64,000 nucleotides of DNA from RBG-16-66-20 sp052386675 (GTDB taxonomy: Bacteria; Pseudomonadota; Gammaproteobacteria; Burkholderiales; SG8-39), in the NCBI GenBank assembly GCA_052386675.1, contig JBQTJX010000021.1, positions 65,914 to 129,913 of the forward strand, written 5' to 3'. Shown piece by piece: positions 1 through 7,832 of the stretch (position 1 is its first letter; each line of letters opens with the position of its first letter). Both the position numbers and the translations under genes were made by a program. Under the pieces are notes generated by a model, which was not told where the DNA came from, made no database searches, and saw only the letters and a program-made list of their open reading frames with translations.

Positions 1-12
1 TTGGGCGATGCC

Positions 13-1149
13 TCAGGCCGCCGCCACCACTGCTCCCACCACCTGCGCCGCCGCCTGCAGTTCTTCGTCCGGATTCAGGACGTCCGGGCACAGGCGCAGA
101 TACTCGCCGCGCGCGTCGGACTTGACGCCGCGACGCATCAACTCCTCGGCAATCGCCGCCGCCCGTTCGTGGCGCACGGTGAGGTAGGCGCCGTAGGCCT
201 CGCCTTCGCCCTCGGGCGCCACACCCTGCGCCCGCAGCAGTTCCGCCAGCCGCGCCTTCTGCGCCAGGTTGTAGTCCCGCAGCCGCTCCACGCCCAGTTC
301 CAGCGTCAGCTCCAGCCCCGCCAGCGCCTGAGCCGGCCCGAGCACCGGCGGCGTGGATTCCAGCCAGGCGTCGCCGCCGGCGCCGAAGCGCGGCGGATCC
401 GGCCGCTCGTAGGCGAAGGGCATTTCCTTGGCGAACCAGCCGGTATCGAGCGTGCGCAGCGTGTCGACCAGCCCGGGCCGCACATAGAGCCAGCATGCGC
501 CGGGGCCGCCGCGCAGGTACTTGTAGGACCCGCCCACCGCGAAGTCCACCTCCAGCGCGCCGAGGTCCAGCGGCAGCGCGCCGGCGTGGTGGTAGACATC
601 GAGCAGCACATAGGCGCCGGCGGCGCGCGCCGCGCGCACCAGCTTGGGCAGGTTGTCCACCACTTCGCCGGTGCGGAACTGGACGCTGGAGAGCACCACG
701 AGGTTGGCGTTCGACAGGGATACTCCGCGCCAGGGCGAGAGGCGCAGCTCGATGCGGCCCTTCTCGCGGTAGACGCGCAGGATGAAATCCAGCGAATCGA
801 ACTCGCCGTCCGAAGCGACGACGCGAGGCTTGTCGGGCAGCGCATTGAGCACCGCGCGCAGTCCTTGCCCGGCGCTCGTTTTGGGAATGATGCAGTCGGC
901 GCGCGGCGCGCCGACCAGCTTGGCCGTGAGCGCGCGGTGGCGCTCGCGCAGCGCGTTCCAGGCCTGCCAGGCTTCGCCCATGTCGCGGTACCAGGCGTCG
1001 ATTGCCGCCTGGACATCCTGCGCCATCCGGTCCGGCGGCCGGCCCAGGGAATGGTTGGCGAGGTAGATGGCCTTCTGCTCCCGCACCCGGGAAAACAGCG
1101 GCCAGACCTTCTCGCGCAGGCTTTGCTCGGTGAGCGCGCCGGTGATCAT
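13..1149 (-). CDS. kynU: Kynureninase
   Basis: Pyridoxal-phosphate enzyme that cleaves kynurenine to anthranilate and alanine in tryptophan degradation. The 378-residue protein (MITGALTEQ start) has the aminotransferase class V fold signature. The segment GGSYKYLRGGPGACW contains the lysine expected to bind PLP, and DVYHHAG lies upstream of it. Length is below the roughly 415 residues common in the family but covers the whole fold. The ATG overlaps the kynA stop by 4 bp (ATGA), so the two are translationally coupled. The operon runs leftward off the window, so kynB, if present, would lie outside or elsewhere. Long reading frames that fuse this with kynA in other phases are GC-driven artefacts. 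Confidence 0.93.
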   Translation of the reverse strand: MITGALTEQSLREKVWPLFSRVREQKAIYLANHSLGRPPDRMAQDVQAAIDAWYRDMGEAWQAWNALRERHRALTAKLVGAPRADCIIPKTSAGQGLRAVLNALPDKPRVVASDGEFDSLDFILRVYREKGRIELRLSPWRGVSLSNANLVVLSSVQFRTGEVVDNLPKLVRAARAAGAYVLLDVYHHAGALPLDLGALEVDFAVGGSYKYLRGGPGACWLYVRPGLVDTLRTLDTGWFAKEMPFAYERPDPPRFGAGGDAWLESTPPVLGPAQALAGLELTLELGVERLRDYNLAQKARLAELLRAQGVAPEGEGEAYGAYLTVRHERAAAIAEELMRRGVKSDARGEYLRLCPDVLNPDEELQAAAQVVGAVVAAA

Positions 1150-1985
1150 GCGCCCAGCTCCGTCCTGACGTCGATCAATTCCGGGAACAGCGTGCGCTCG
1201 AGCGTCTTCCTCAGGAAGGCCACGCCCGAGGTGCCGCCAGTGCCGCGCTTGAAGCCGATGACGCGCTCCACGGTCTTGACGTGGCGGAAGCGCCAGAGCT
1301 GGAAGTTCTCCTCCACGTCCACCAGTTTCTCGCACATGTCGTAGGCGTCCCAGTGCGCCTTCGGGTCCTGGTAGATGGCGCGGAAGACCGCGACCACGCC
1401 GGGGTGCGCCGCATAGGGTTGCGTCCAGTCGCGCTCGGTCACCTCCTTGGGAACCGGCATGCCACGCCGGGCAAGGTGGCGCAGGAACTCGTCGTACAGG
1501 CTGGGCGATTCCAGCAGGCCGGTGAGCCAGCCGTGGATCGCGGCATCGTGGCGGTGGACCTCCAGCAGGCGCGCGTTCTTGTTGCCGAGCATGAATTCGA
1601 TGGCGCGGAACTGGTAGGACTGCAGGCCGGAGGCTGGCCCCAGGTCCGGGCGGAACTGCGCGTACTCCGAGGGTGTGAGGGTCTCCAGTACCGCCCATTG
1701 CTCGAACAGCTGGCGCTGCACCTGCTTCACGCGCGCCAGGATCTTGAAGCAGGGCGGCAGCTCGCCGGCGCGGATGTGGGCGATCGCGGCGCCAAGTTCG
1801 TGAACCATCAGCTTCATCCACAGCTCGGAGGTCTGGTGCTGGATGATGAACAGCATCTCGTCGTGGTGCGAAGAGCGCGGTTTCTGGGCCGCCAGCAGCT
1901 GCGGCAGGGCGAGGTAGCCGCCGTAGGAGGTGTCGGCGGCGAGCTCGGTGATGAATTCCGGCGTGTCGGGGGCTTTGGCGCTCAT
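1146..1985 (-). CDS. kynA: Tryptophan 2,3-dioxygenase
   Basis: Haem enzyme that opens the indole ring of L-tryptophan to N-formylkynurenine, the first step of the kynurenine pathway. The 279-residue protein carries FIIQHQTSELWMK, with the distal histidine, and RFRHVKTVERVIG, with the proximal haem-ligand histidine. The glycine/threonine-rich KRGTGGTSG substrate loop follows. The start at MSAKAPDTP was chosen over an upstream in-frame ATG at 2057, because that extension would run through the divergent gstA-like promoter and gene. It is the first gene of a kynA-kynU operon and is divergent from the glutathione S-transferase at 2026. Confidence 0.93.
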   Translation of the reverse strand: MSAKAPDTPEFITELAADTSYGGYLALPQLLAAQKPRSSHHDEMLFIIQHQTSELWMKLMVHELGAAIAHIRAGELPPCFKILARVKQVQRQLFEQWAVLETLTPSEYAQFRPDLGPASGLQSYQFRAIEFMLGNKNARLLEVHRHDAAIHGWLTGLLESPSLYDEFLRHLARRGMPVPKEVTERDWTQPYAAHPGVVAVFRAIYQDPKAHWDAYDMCEKLVDVEENFQLWRFRHVKTVERVIGFKRGTGGTSGVAFLRKTLERTLFPELIDVRTELGA

Positions 1986-1993
1986 GCCCCGAA

Positions 1994-2021
1994 TATAATC
2001 CCTGCAACCCCACCGAGGAGG
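1994..2021 (+). promoter_or_regulatory. Promoter -10 and Shine-Dalgarno for the GST gene
   Basis: A perfect TATAAT hexamer lies at 1994-1999, and a strong GAGGAGG Shine-Dalgarno at 2015-2021, five bases before the ATG at 2026. The site sits in the 40-bp gap between divergent kynA and the GST gene. No convincing -35 was found because the upstream bases lie inside kynA. Confidence 0.55.
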
Positions 2022-2025
2022 CGCA

Positions 2026-2664
2026 ATGCTGAAGTTGCACGGATTCCGCGTCAGCAACTACCACAACAAGGTGCTGATCGCGCTGCTGGAGAAGGGCGTG
2101 CCCTACGAGGAGGACGCCTCGGTCAAGCCATCGCAGGACGCGGCCTACCTCGCGCTGAGCCCGATGGGCAAGGTGCCCTACGCCGAGATCGACGGCGTGC
2201 GCCTGTGCGAGTCCTCCGCGATCCTGGAATACCTCGAGGATGCCTTTCCTGCGAAACCGCTGCTGCCCAAGGCGCCGCTCGCGCGCGCCAAGGTGCGCGA
2301 GCTCACGATCGTGATCGAGCTGCACCTGGAGCTGGTAGTGCGGCGCCTGTACGGCGGGGTGTTCTTCGGCGGCACGCTGTCGGATTCCACCAAGGCGGGG
2401 GTGGAGAAGGATCTCGCCAAGGGCGTGCGCGCCTTCGCCGCGCTGGCGAAGTTCGAGCCCTTCGTGGCCGGCGCGGAATTGTCCATCGCCGACTGCGCCG
2501 CGGCCTGCCACCTGCCGCTGGTGTCCCTGGCGACCAAGCTCGCCTATGGCCGCGATGTGCTCGAAGGCATCCCGCAGGTGAAGCCCTACCTGAAGATGCT
2601 GAACGAGCGGCCGGCGTTCGCGCAGGTGAGCGCCTGGCGCAAGGAAGCGACGGCGAAAAAGTAG
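2026..2664 (+). CDS. Glutathione S-transferase family protein
   Basis: Cytosolic GST-fold protein of 212 residues. The N-terminal thioredoxin-like half (about 1-80) contains HGFRVSNYHNKVLIALLEKG and the glutathione-contacting ESSAILEYLED segment after a KVPYAEIDG cis-proline-type region. The all-helical C-terminal half holds LSIADCAAA. This layout matches soluble glutathione transferases and relatives such as maleylacetoacetate isomerase, but I see no residue set that fixes the substrate. It has a strong Shine-Dalgarno and its own -10 box. It is followed after 4 bp by marC, so the two are probably co-transcribed. Confidence 0.85.
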   Translation: MLKLHGFRVSNYHNKVLIALLEKGVPYEEDASVKPSQDAAYLALSPMGKVPYAEIDGVRLCESSAILEYLEDAFPAKPLLPKAPLARAKVRELTIVIELHLELVVRRLYGGVFFGGTLSDSTKAGVEKDLAKGVRAFAALAKFEPFVAGAELSIADCAAACHLPLVSLATKLAYGRDVLEGIPQVKPYLKMLNERPAFAQVSAWRKEATAKK

Positions 2665-2668
2665 CGCC

Positions 2669-3307
2669 GTGGAAGGCCTGCTGCCGCTGTCGGGCTACCT
2701 GCGTTTCTTCGTCACGCTGGCGGCGGTGCTCGACCCGTTCCTGGCGGTGCCGATTTTCCTTGCGCTGACCGCGGCCCGCAGCGAGGCCGAGCGCCGCAAC
2801 CTGGTGCGGGTGGTCACGATCACGGTGTTCTCGGTGCTCGCCGTCTCGGCGGTGGTGGGTGAGCAGGTGCTGACGCTGATCGGCGCCAGCCTGCCGGCGT
2901 TTCGCGTCGGCGGCGGCTTGGTGCTGCTGCTGATGGCGCTGTCGATGCTGAACGCGCAGGCGGGCGGGGTGCGCCAGTCCAAGGACGAGGAGCAGGCGCT
3001 GAAGAGCGGTGAACTTTCGGGCGTGGTGCCCATCGCGGTGCCGTTGCTGGCCGGGCCCGGCGCCATCAGCACCACCATCCTGGCCGCGCAGGCGGGCGGG
3101 GCGCTGCACATGGTCGCCGTGATCGGTTGCATCCTGCTGGTGTGCGCGATGACCTGGATCGTCCTCAGCCTGGCGCATCCGATCGGCGCGCGCCTGGGTA
3201 CCACCGGGCTCAACATCGCGACCAGGCTGCTCGGCCTGCTGCTCGCCGCGCTCGCCATCCAGACGATGGCGGAAGGCCTGCGGCAACTGTTTCCCGGCCT
3301 GGCCTGA
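2669..3307 (+). CDS. MarC family integral membrane protein
   Basis: Protein of 212 residues with about six hydrophobic segments. It starts MEGLLPLSGYLRFFV (GTG start) and has the DPFLAVPIFLALT segment and the VPIAVPLLAGPGAIST motif typical of MarC/YhgN proteins. Despite its name, the family has no proven role in multiple antibiotic resistance and its function is unclear. Both the length and the two MarC motif repeats (LDPF near 30 and AGPGAI near 130) fit the family. The GTG start lies 4 bp after the GST stop, which suggests a two-gene transcript. It converges with the hydrolase gene at 3320. Confidence 0.85.
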   Translation: MEGLLPLSGYLRFFVTLAAVLDPFLAVPIFLALTAARSEAERRNLVRVVTITVFSVLAVSAVVGEQVLTLIGASLPAFRVGGGLVLLLMALSMLNAQAGGVRQSKDEEQALKSGELSGVVPIAVPLLAGPGAISTTILAAQAGGALHMVAVIGCILLVCAMTWIVLSLAHPIGARLGTTGLNIATRLLGLLLAALAIQTMAEGLRQLFPGLA

Positions 3308-3319
3308 GGCTCGTCGCCG

Positions 3320-4162
3320 CTACTGGCGCCCCAGCCAGTCCGCGGCGTCGCGCCAGAGCGAGTCGCGGAAGCGCTCGCGGAAGAAGCCGAAGTGGCCGAT
3401 GCCGCCGCCGTGGGCATCGGAGTCCACTTCCACCAGTTCCTTCGCCGCTGCGTTCGGATAGAGCTCGAACAGCGCCTCGGCCGCGGCGCGCGGCGCGTAG
3501 CGGTCGTCGCTCACCCAGTAGCTGCGGATCGGCGCGGTGAGGCGCGCGTAGCCCTCGCCGCCGACGGCGCCCGCGGCATAGCGCGGATTGCGGCACCAGC
3601 CGGCCCATTCGCTGGCGACGCCGCCGGGCAGGTCTTCGCCCTGGCCCAGCAGCTTCATCGGGAAGTAGCCCATCGCGGCGGAGACCGACGGCAGCATGAG
3701 GTGCGTAAGCAGCCACATCGCCGGCTTGCCAATCCCGGGCCAGTGCCGCCAGTAGCCGCTTTGCGTGCCGACGAACAGCGCCGCCGAGTAGCGCTCGATG
3801 CCGGGCACGACGCCCAGGCCGTTGCCGCCGAAGCTGTGGCCGACGCACAGCAGCTTCGCGTTGCCTGACTTCTCCGCCAGGAAATCGAGCGCGCCCGCGG
3901 CATCCTGCTCCGCCCAGTCGCTCATGCTTGCCTTGAAGCCCCGCAGCGAGCCGTTGCGCGAGTCGCCGATGCCGCGGTAGTCGAAGGTGAGGACGGTGAA
4001 GCCCGACTCGGCAAGGCGGGCGGCGAACCTGGCGTAGTAGCCGCGCCTGACGCCGGTGGCGGCGTGGACCAGGACCGAGCGGCCATTGGCTTGAGTCGGG
4101 CGGAACAGGGTGCCGGCAAGCGACCGGCCGTCGCGGGCGGCGAACCGGATGTCGTCGATCAC
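3320..4162 (-). CDS. Alpha/beta hydrolase
   Basis: Protein of 280 residues with an alpha/beta-hydrolase fold. It has the nucleophile elbow VGHSFGGN, with the catalytic Ser near residue 109. The oxyanion-loop region is LVHAATGVRRGYYARFA, where the usual HG is replaced by HA. A late acidic residue (VSDDRYAP) and a His in the HFGFF segment complete a plausible triad. The substrate is unknown. It is the last gene of the fatty-acid degradation operon and overlaps the thioesterase gene by 4 bp, so an esterase or thioesterase role in acyl metabolism is a reasonable inference. Confidence 0.8.
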   Translation of the reverse strand: MIDDIRFAARDGRSLAGTLFRPTQANGRSVLVHAATGVRRGYYARFAARLAESGFTVLTFDYRGIGDSRNGSLRGFKASMSDWAEQDAAGALDFLAEKSGNAKLLCVGHSFGGNGLGVVPGIERYSAALFVGTQSGYWRHWPGIGKPAMWLLTHLMLPSVSAAMGYFPMKLLGQGEDLPGGVASEWAGWCRNPRYAAGAVGGEGYARLTAPIRSYWVSDDRYAPRAAAEALFELYPNAAAKELVEVDSDAHGGGIGHFGFFRERFRDSLWRDAADWLGRQ

Positions 4163-4587
4163 TTCCGCTTCTGGATCGCCCGCGGCCGCCCCTTGAGGTC
4201 GATGGCGACGTAGGTCAGCGTGGCCTCGGTCACCTTCACCACCTTCGCCTCGGCGCGACCGCGCTCGGCGAAGACTTCGACGTTGATGGTGACCGAAGTG
4301 TTGCCGACGCGGACGACGTCGGCATAGAGAGAAAGGATGTCGCCGATCTGCACCGGCTGCTTGAAGACGAAGGAATTCACCGCCACGGTGGCGACGCGGC
4401 CGCGCGCCACGCGTCCGGCGACAATGCCGCCGGCAACGTCCACTTGCGCCATGATCCAGCCGCCGAAGATGTCGCCGTTGTGGTTCGAATCGGCCGGCAT
4501 CGGCACCACGCGCAGCGCGGGAACCTTGCCGCGCGGCAGCGTCAGGCCGGGAGGCTGGTGCGAGGCCTTGCCGCTGCGCTTCGCCAT
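4159..4587 (-). CDS. Hotdog-fold acyl-CoA thioesterase (YciA/BACH type)
   Basis: Cytosolic enzyme expected to hydrolyse acyl-CoA to free acid and CoA. In the 142-residue protein, the segment MPADSNHNGDIFGGWIMAQ is the YciA/BACH signature, with the conserved N-x-x-G-D-x-F-G-G-W and its catalytic Asp. VNSFVFKQPVQIGD follows as the second hotdog strand region. The C-terminus is basic. It lies between fadJ (7 bp upstream) and the hydrolase (4-bp overlap) in the fatty-acid operon, where it could release CoA from beta-oxidation intermediates. Confidence 0.88.
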   Translation of the reverse strand: MAKRSGKASHQPPGLTLPRGKVPALRVVPMPADSNHNGDIFGGWIMAQVDVAGGIVAGRVARGRVATVAVNSFVFKQPVQIGDILSLYADVVRVGNTSVTINVEVFAERGRAEAKVVKVTEATLTYVAIDLKGRPRAIQKRK

Positions 4588-4594
4588 CGGGCTG

Positions 4595-6520
4595 CTACTT
4601 GCCGCCGGCGAGGTAGTTCATCGGCCCGCCGCGGAACGGCGCGAAGCCGGTGCCGAAGATGAGGCCCGCGTCCGCGAGATCGGCGTCGGCGACCACGCCC
4701 TCGGCGAGCACCGCCTTCGCCTCGGCAAGGTAGGGTTCCACCAGCGAGTCGATCAGGTTCTTCTTCCAGGCGCCGGGCTGGCCCTTCACCGCCTTGCCCT
4801 CATTCCATTGGTAGATGCCCTGGCCCGTCTTGCGCCCGAGCTGCCCGAGCGCGACCTTGTTCGTGAGCACATGCGGCGCCTCTATCTCGCCACCCGCGCC
4901 TTTCTTCGCCAGCTCCTTGCCCGCGTGCAGGCAGATGTCCAGGCCCACGGTATCCGCGAGTTCGATCGGGCCCATGGGCATGCCGAATGCCTCCATGGCC
5001 GCGTCCATGGTCTCGGGTTTCATGCCTTCGTCCAGCATGCGAAAGGCGTTCTGCATGTACGGCCCGAGGACGCGGTTGACGAGGAACCCGGGCGAGTCCT
5101 TCACCGGCAGCGGCAGCTTGTCGATCTGGCGCACGAAGGCGGCCGCGCGCCTCGCGTGCTCCGCATTGGTGTTCGCGCCCGATACGATTTCGACCAGCAT
5201 CATCTGCGGCACCGGGTTGAAGAAGTGGATGCCCACCAGCCTCGACGGATCCTTGAACCCGGCGGCGATGTCGGCCAGCTTCAGGCTCGAGGTGTTGCTC
5301 GCGATCACCGCGTCGGGCTTGGCCACCGCCTCGATCTTCGCGAACAGCGCCCGCTTGGCCTCCAGGTTCTCGAAGATGGCCTCGATGATGACGTCGGCGC
5401 GCGCGGCGCCCGCCCCGCTGACGTCCGGGATCAGTCGGTCGAGCGCGTCGCGCTCGCGGCGCGGGTCGCGCAGGCGGCGCGAGAACAGTTTCGCGGCGCG
5501 TTGCACCGCCGGCGCCAGTCGATCCGGCGCGGTGTCCTGAAGCGTCACCGTGATGCCGCGCATGGCGCACAGCGCGGCGATGTCCCCGCCCATGACGCCG
5601 GCGCCGACCACGTGCACGTGCTTCGCCTCGAAGTCCGTGCCCTTGCCCAGGGACTTCAGCCGCTCCTGCAGGAAGAAGATCCGGATCAGGTTCTTGGTCG
5701 TCGGATGCTCGAACAGCATGTTGATGGAGCAGGCCGGGTCCGTCGGGTTGATGAACGGATCGCCGTCGTACTTCTGCCACAGATCCAGGATGGCGTAGGG
5801 CGCGGGGTAGTGCTCGCGCCGGGCGCGCTTTGCCACCTGCTTGCGCGCCTGCGAGGCCACGATGCCCTTGAGTGGTCCGAGCATGAGCTTGTTCATGAAG
5901 CTCAACTTGCGCGACGCCGGTGATTCGAGGGTCACCATGCGCGCGGTGTTCTCCAGGATCCGCAGCGGTACGGCCTGGTCCACCAGGCCCATGCGCTTCG
6001 CGCGCTTCGCGTCCACCGCCTTGCCCGAGAGCAGCAGGTCCATTGCCGCGGCCGGGCCGACGAGCTTCGGCAGCCACTGCACGCCGTGCCAGGCCGGCAT
6101 GATGCCCAGCATGACCTCCGGGAACGCAAAGCGGGTCTTCGGATCATCCAGCGCGACGCGGTAGCGGCAGGCCAGGGCCAGCTCGAAGCCCCCGCCCATG
6201 CAGTAGCCGTTCACCAGCGCGGTGGTGGGGAAGGGCAATTCGCGCAGCTTGGCGAACACGTCCCAGCCCAGGCGCACGAAGGAGAGTGCTTCCTCGGGTG
6301 ACTTGAAGCGGGTGAATTCCTCGACGTCGGCGCCGGCGATGAAACTGTCCTTGGCCGAGCGGATGACGAGGCCTTTCGGATTGCCGGCGCGGATTTCCTC
6401 CAGCGCGGCGTCCAGCTCGAGGAGCGCATCGCGCGAAAACGTGTTGGCCGACTCGCCCTGCTTGTCGAAGGTGAGCCAGGCCAGGCCCTGCGCGTCCTTC
6501 TCTTGGCGCCAGTGCTTCAT
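4595..6520 (-). CDS. fadJ: Bifunctional enoyl-CoA hydratase / 3-hydroxyacyl-CoA dehydrogenase
   Basis: Multifunctional beta-oxidation alpha subunit of 641 residues. Residues 1-190 form a crotonase domain with the oxyanion segment SFIAGADVEEF. The two catalytic glutamates are E113 (in NGYCMGGGFE) and E135 (FPEVMLGIMP). A Rossmann domain follows, with the nucleotide motif VVGAGVMGG (about 304-312), and the dehydrogenase motif HFFNPVP carries catalytic His near 432. It is shorter than E. coli FadB/FadJ (about 715-730). The ATG directly abuts the fadI stop, so hydratase/dehydrogenase and thiolase form one translational block, as expected for a trifunctional-type complex. Confidence 0.92.
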   Translation of the reverse strand: MKHWRQEKDAQGLAWLTFDKQGESANTFSRDALLELDAALEEIRAGNPKGLVIRSAKDSFIAGADVEEFTRFKSPEEALSFVRLGWDVFAKLRELPFPTTALVNGYCMGGGFELALACRYRVALDDPKTRFAFPEVMLGIMPAWHGVQWLPKLVGPAAAMDLLLSGKAVDAKRAKRMGLVDQAVPLRILENTARMVTLESPASRKLSFMNKLMLGPLKGIVASQARKQVAKRARREHYPAPYAILDLWQKYDGDPFINPTDPACSINMLFEHPTTKNLIRIFFLQERLKSLGKGTDFEAKHVHVVGAGVMGGDIAALCAMRGITVTLQDTAPDRLAPAVQRAAKLFSRRLRDPRRERDALDRLIPDVSGAGAARADVIIEAIFENLEAKRALFAKIEAVAKPDAVIASNTSSLKLADIAAGFKDPSRLVGIHFFNPVPQMMLVEIVSGANTNAEHARRAAAFVRQIDKLPLPVKDSPGFLVNRVLGPYMQNAFRMLDEGMKPETMDAAMEAFGMPMGPIELADTVGLDICLHAGKELAKKGAGGEIEAPHVLTNKVALGQLGRKTGQGIYQWNEGKAVKGQPGAWKKNLIDSLVEPYLAEAKAVLAEGVVADADLADAGLIFGTGFAPFRGGPMNYLAGGK

Positions 6521-7831
6521 CTAGAGCGCCTCCACCAGCATGGCGCCGCCCAGGCCGCCGCCGATGCAGATCGAGGCCATGCCGCGCTTCGCGTTCTTGC
6601 GTTTCAGGAGCTTCAGCATGTGCAGCACGATGCGCGCGCCGGAGGCCCCGACCGGGTGGCCGAGGGCGATGGCGCCGCCGTCCACGTTCAGCTTCTCCTC
6701 ATCCATCACGCCCATCGCGCCATCCAGCCCGAGTTGCTCCCGGCAGTAGGTTTCGTCCTTCCATGCCGCCAGGCAACCCAGCACCTGCGCCGCGAAGGCT
6801 TCGTTGATTTCCCAGTAGTCCAGGCTGTCCAGCTTCAGGTTGTGGCGCTTCAGGATCGGCGTTGCCGCGTGCACCGGCCCCAGGCCCATCTGTGCCGGGT
6901 CCAGGCCCGCCCATTGCGCGTCCACGATGCGGCCGATTGGCGAAAGGCCATGCTGCTTCACCGCCTCCTCGGAGGCGAGGATCAGCCACGCCGCCCCGTC
7001 GGTGATCTGCGAGCTGTTGCCCGGGGTCACGTTGCCGTACTTGCGATCGAAGAAGGGCTTGAGCTTCGCCAGGTTCTCCATGGACGAATCACGCCGCACG
7101 CCGTCGTCCAGCGCGTAGGCATTGCCCTTGGCGTCATAGACCGCCTCCACCTCGCCGCCAGCGGCCGCGAGCGCGCCCTCGTCCTGCGCCCGCACCACGC
7201 GCTGGTGGCTGCGCACCGAGAAGGCGTCCATCTGCGCGCGCGTGATGCCGAAGCGGTGCGCGACGTTCTCCGCGGTCTGGCCCATGAGCAGGCCCACCAT
7301 CGGGTCGGTGAGGCCTTTCATGATCCCGATCACCGGCGAGAGCATGGCCTTGAAGGGCAGCCGGGCGAACAGCGCCGCGCGCTGGCCCGCGCTGCGGGCG
7401 CCCGCCATGTCCGCGAACCACAGCACCATCTTGTTGGAATACAGGAGCGGCGCGCGCGACAGCGCGTCGACGCCGCCGGCGAGCACGAGGTTCGAGCGGC
7501 CCGAGAGGATGTTGCTGATGCCGGAATCGAGCGCCTGCATGCCCGAGGCGCAGTTGCGCATCACGGTCCAGCCCGGGACCTTCTGCCCGCAGCCCATGCG
7601 CAGCGCCACCACGCGGCCGATGTTCACCTCGTCCACCGAGGGCGCGGCGCAGCCCAGGATCACCTCGTCCAGCTGCGTGGGCTCGAACTTCTGCCGCACC
7701 AGCAGCGTCTTGCCGGCCTGCGTGGCGAGGTCGCCCGCGGAGAACACGCCCGGGCGGTTCCTGGCCTTGAGGAACGGCGTGCGTGCGCCGTCCACGACGT
7801 ATACAGGTCTGCTGAGCGCTTTGCTGGACAT
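6521..7831 (-). CDS. fadI: Acetyl-CoA C-acyltransferase (beta-oxidation thiolase)
   Basis: Thiolase that cleaves 3-ketoacyl-CoA with CoA to acetyl-CoA and a shortened acyl-CoA. The 436 residues equal the length of E. coli FadI. The acyl-accepting cysteine is in MRNCASGMQALDSG, the catalytic His in ALGHPVGASGARI and the second cysteine in CIGGGLGGAM. The start MSSKALSRPVYVVDG was preferred to an ATG 93 bp upstream, which would extend into fadE with a low-complexity arginine-rich tail. It lies 1 bp after fadE and abuts fadJ. Confidence 0.93.
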   Translation of the reverse strand: MSSKALSRPVYVVDGARTPFLKARNRPGVFSAGDLATQAGKTLLVRQKFEPTQLDEVILGCAAPSVDEVNIGRVVALRMGCGQKVPGWTVMRNCASGMQALDSGISNILSGRSNLVLAGGVDALSRAPLLYSNKMVLWFADMAGARSAGQRAALFARLPFKAMLSPVIGIMKGLTDPMVGLLMGQTAENVAHRFGITRAQMDAFSVRSHQRVVRAQDEGALAAAGGEVEAVYDAKGNAYALDDGVRRDSSMENLAKLKPFFDRKYGNVTPGNSSQITDGAAWLILASEEAVKQHGLSPIGRIVDAQWAGLDPAQMGLGPVHAATPILKRHNLKLDSLDYWEINEAFAAQVLGCLAAWKDETYCREQLGLDGAMGVMDEEKLNVDGGAIALGHPVGASGARIVLHMLKLLKRKNAKRGMASICIGGGLGGAMLVEAL

Positions 7832-7832
7832 A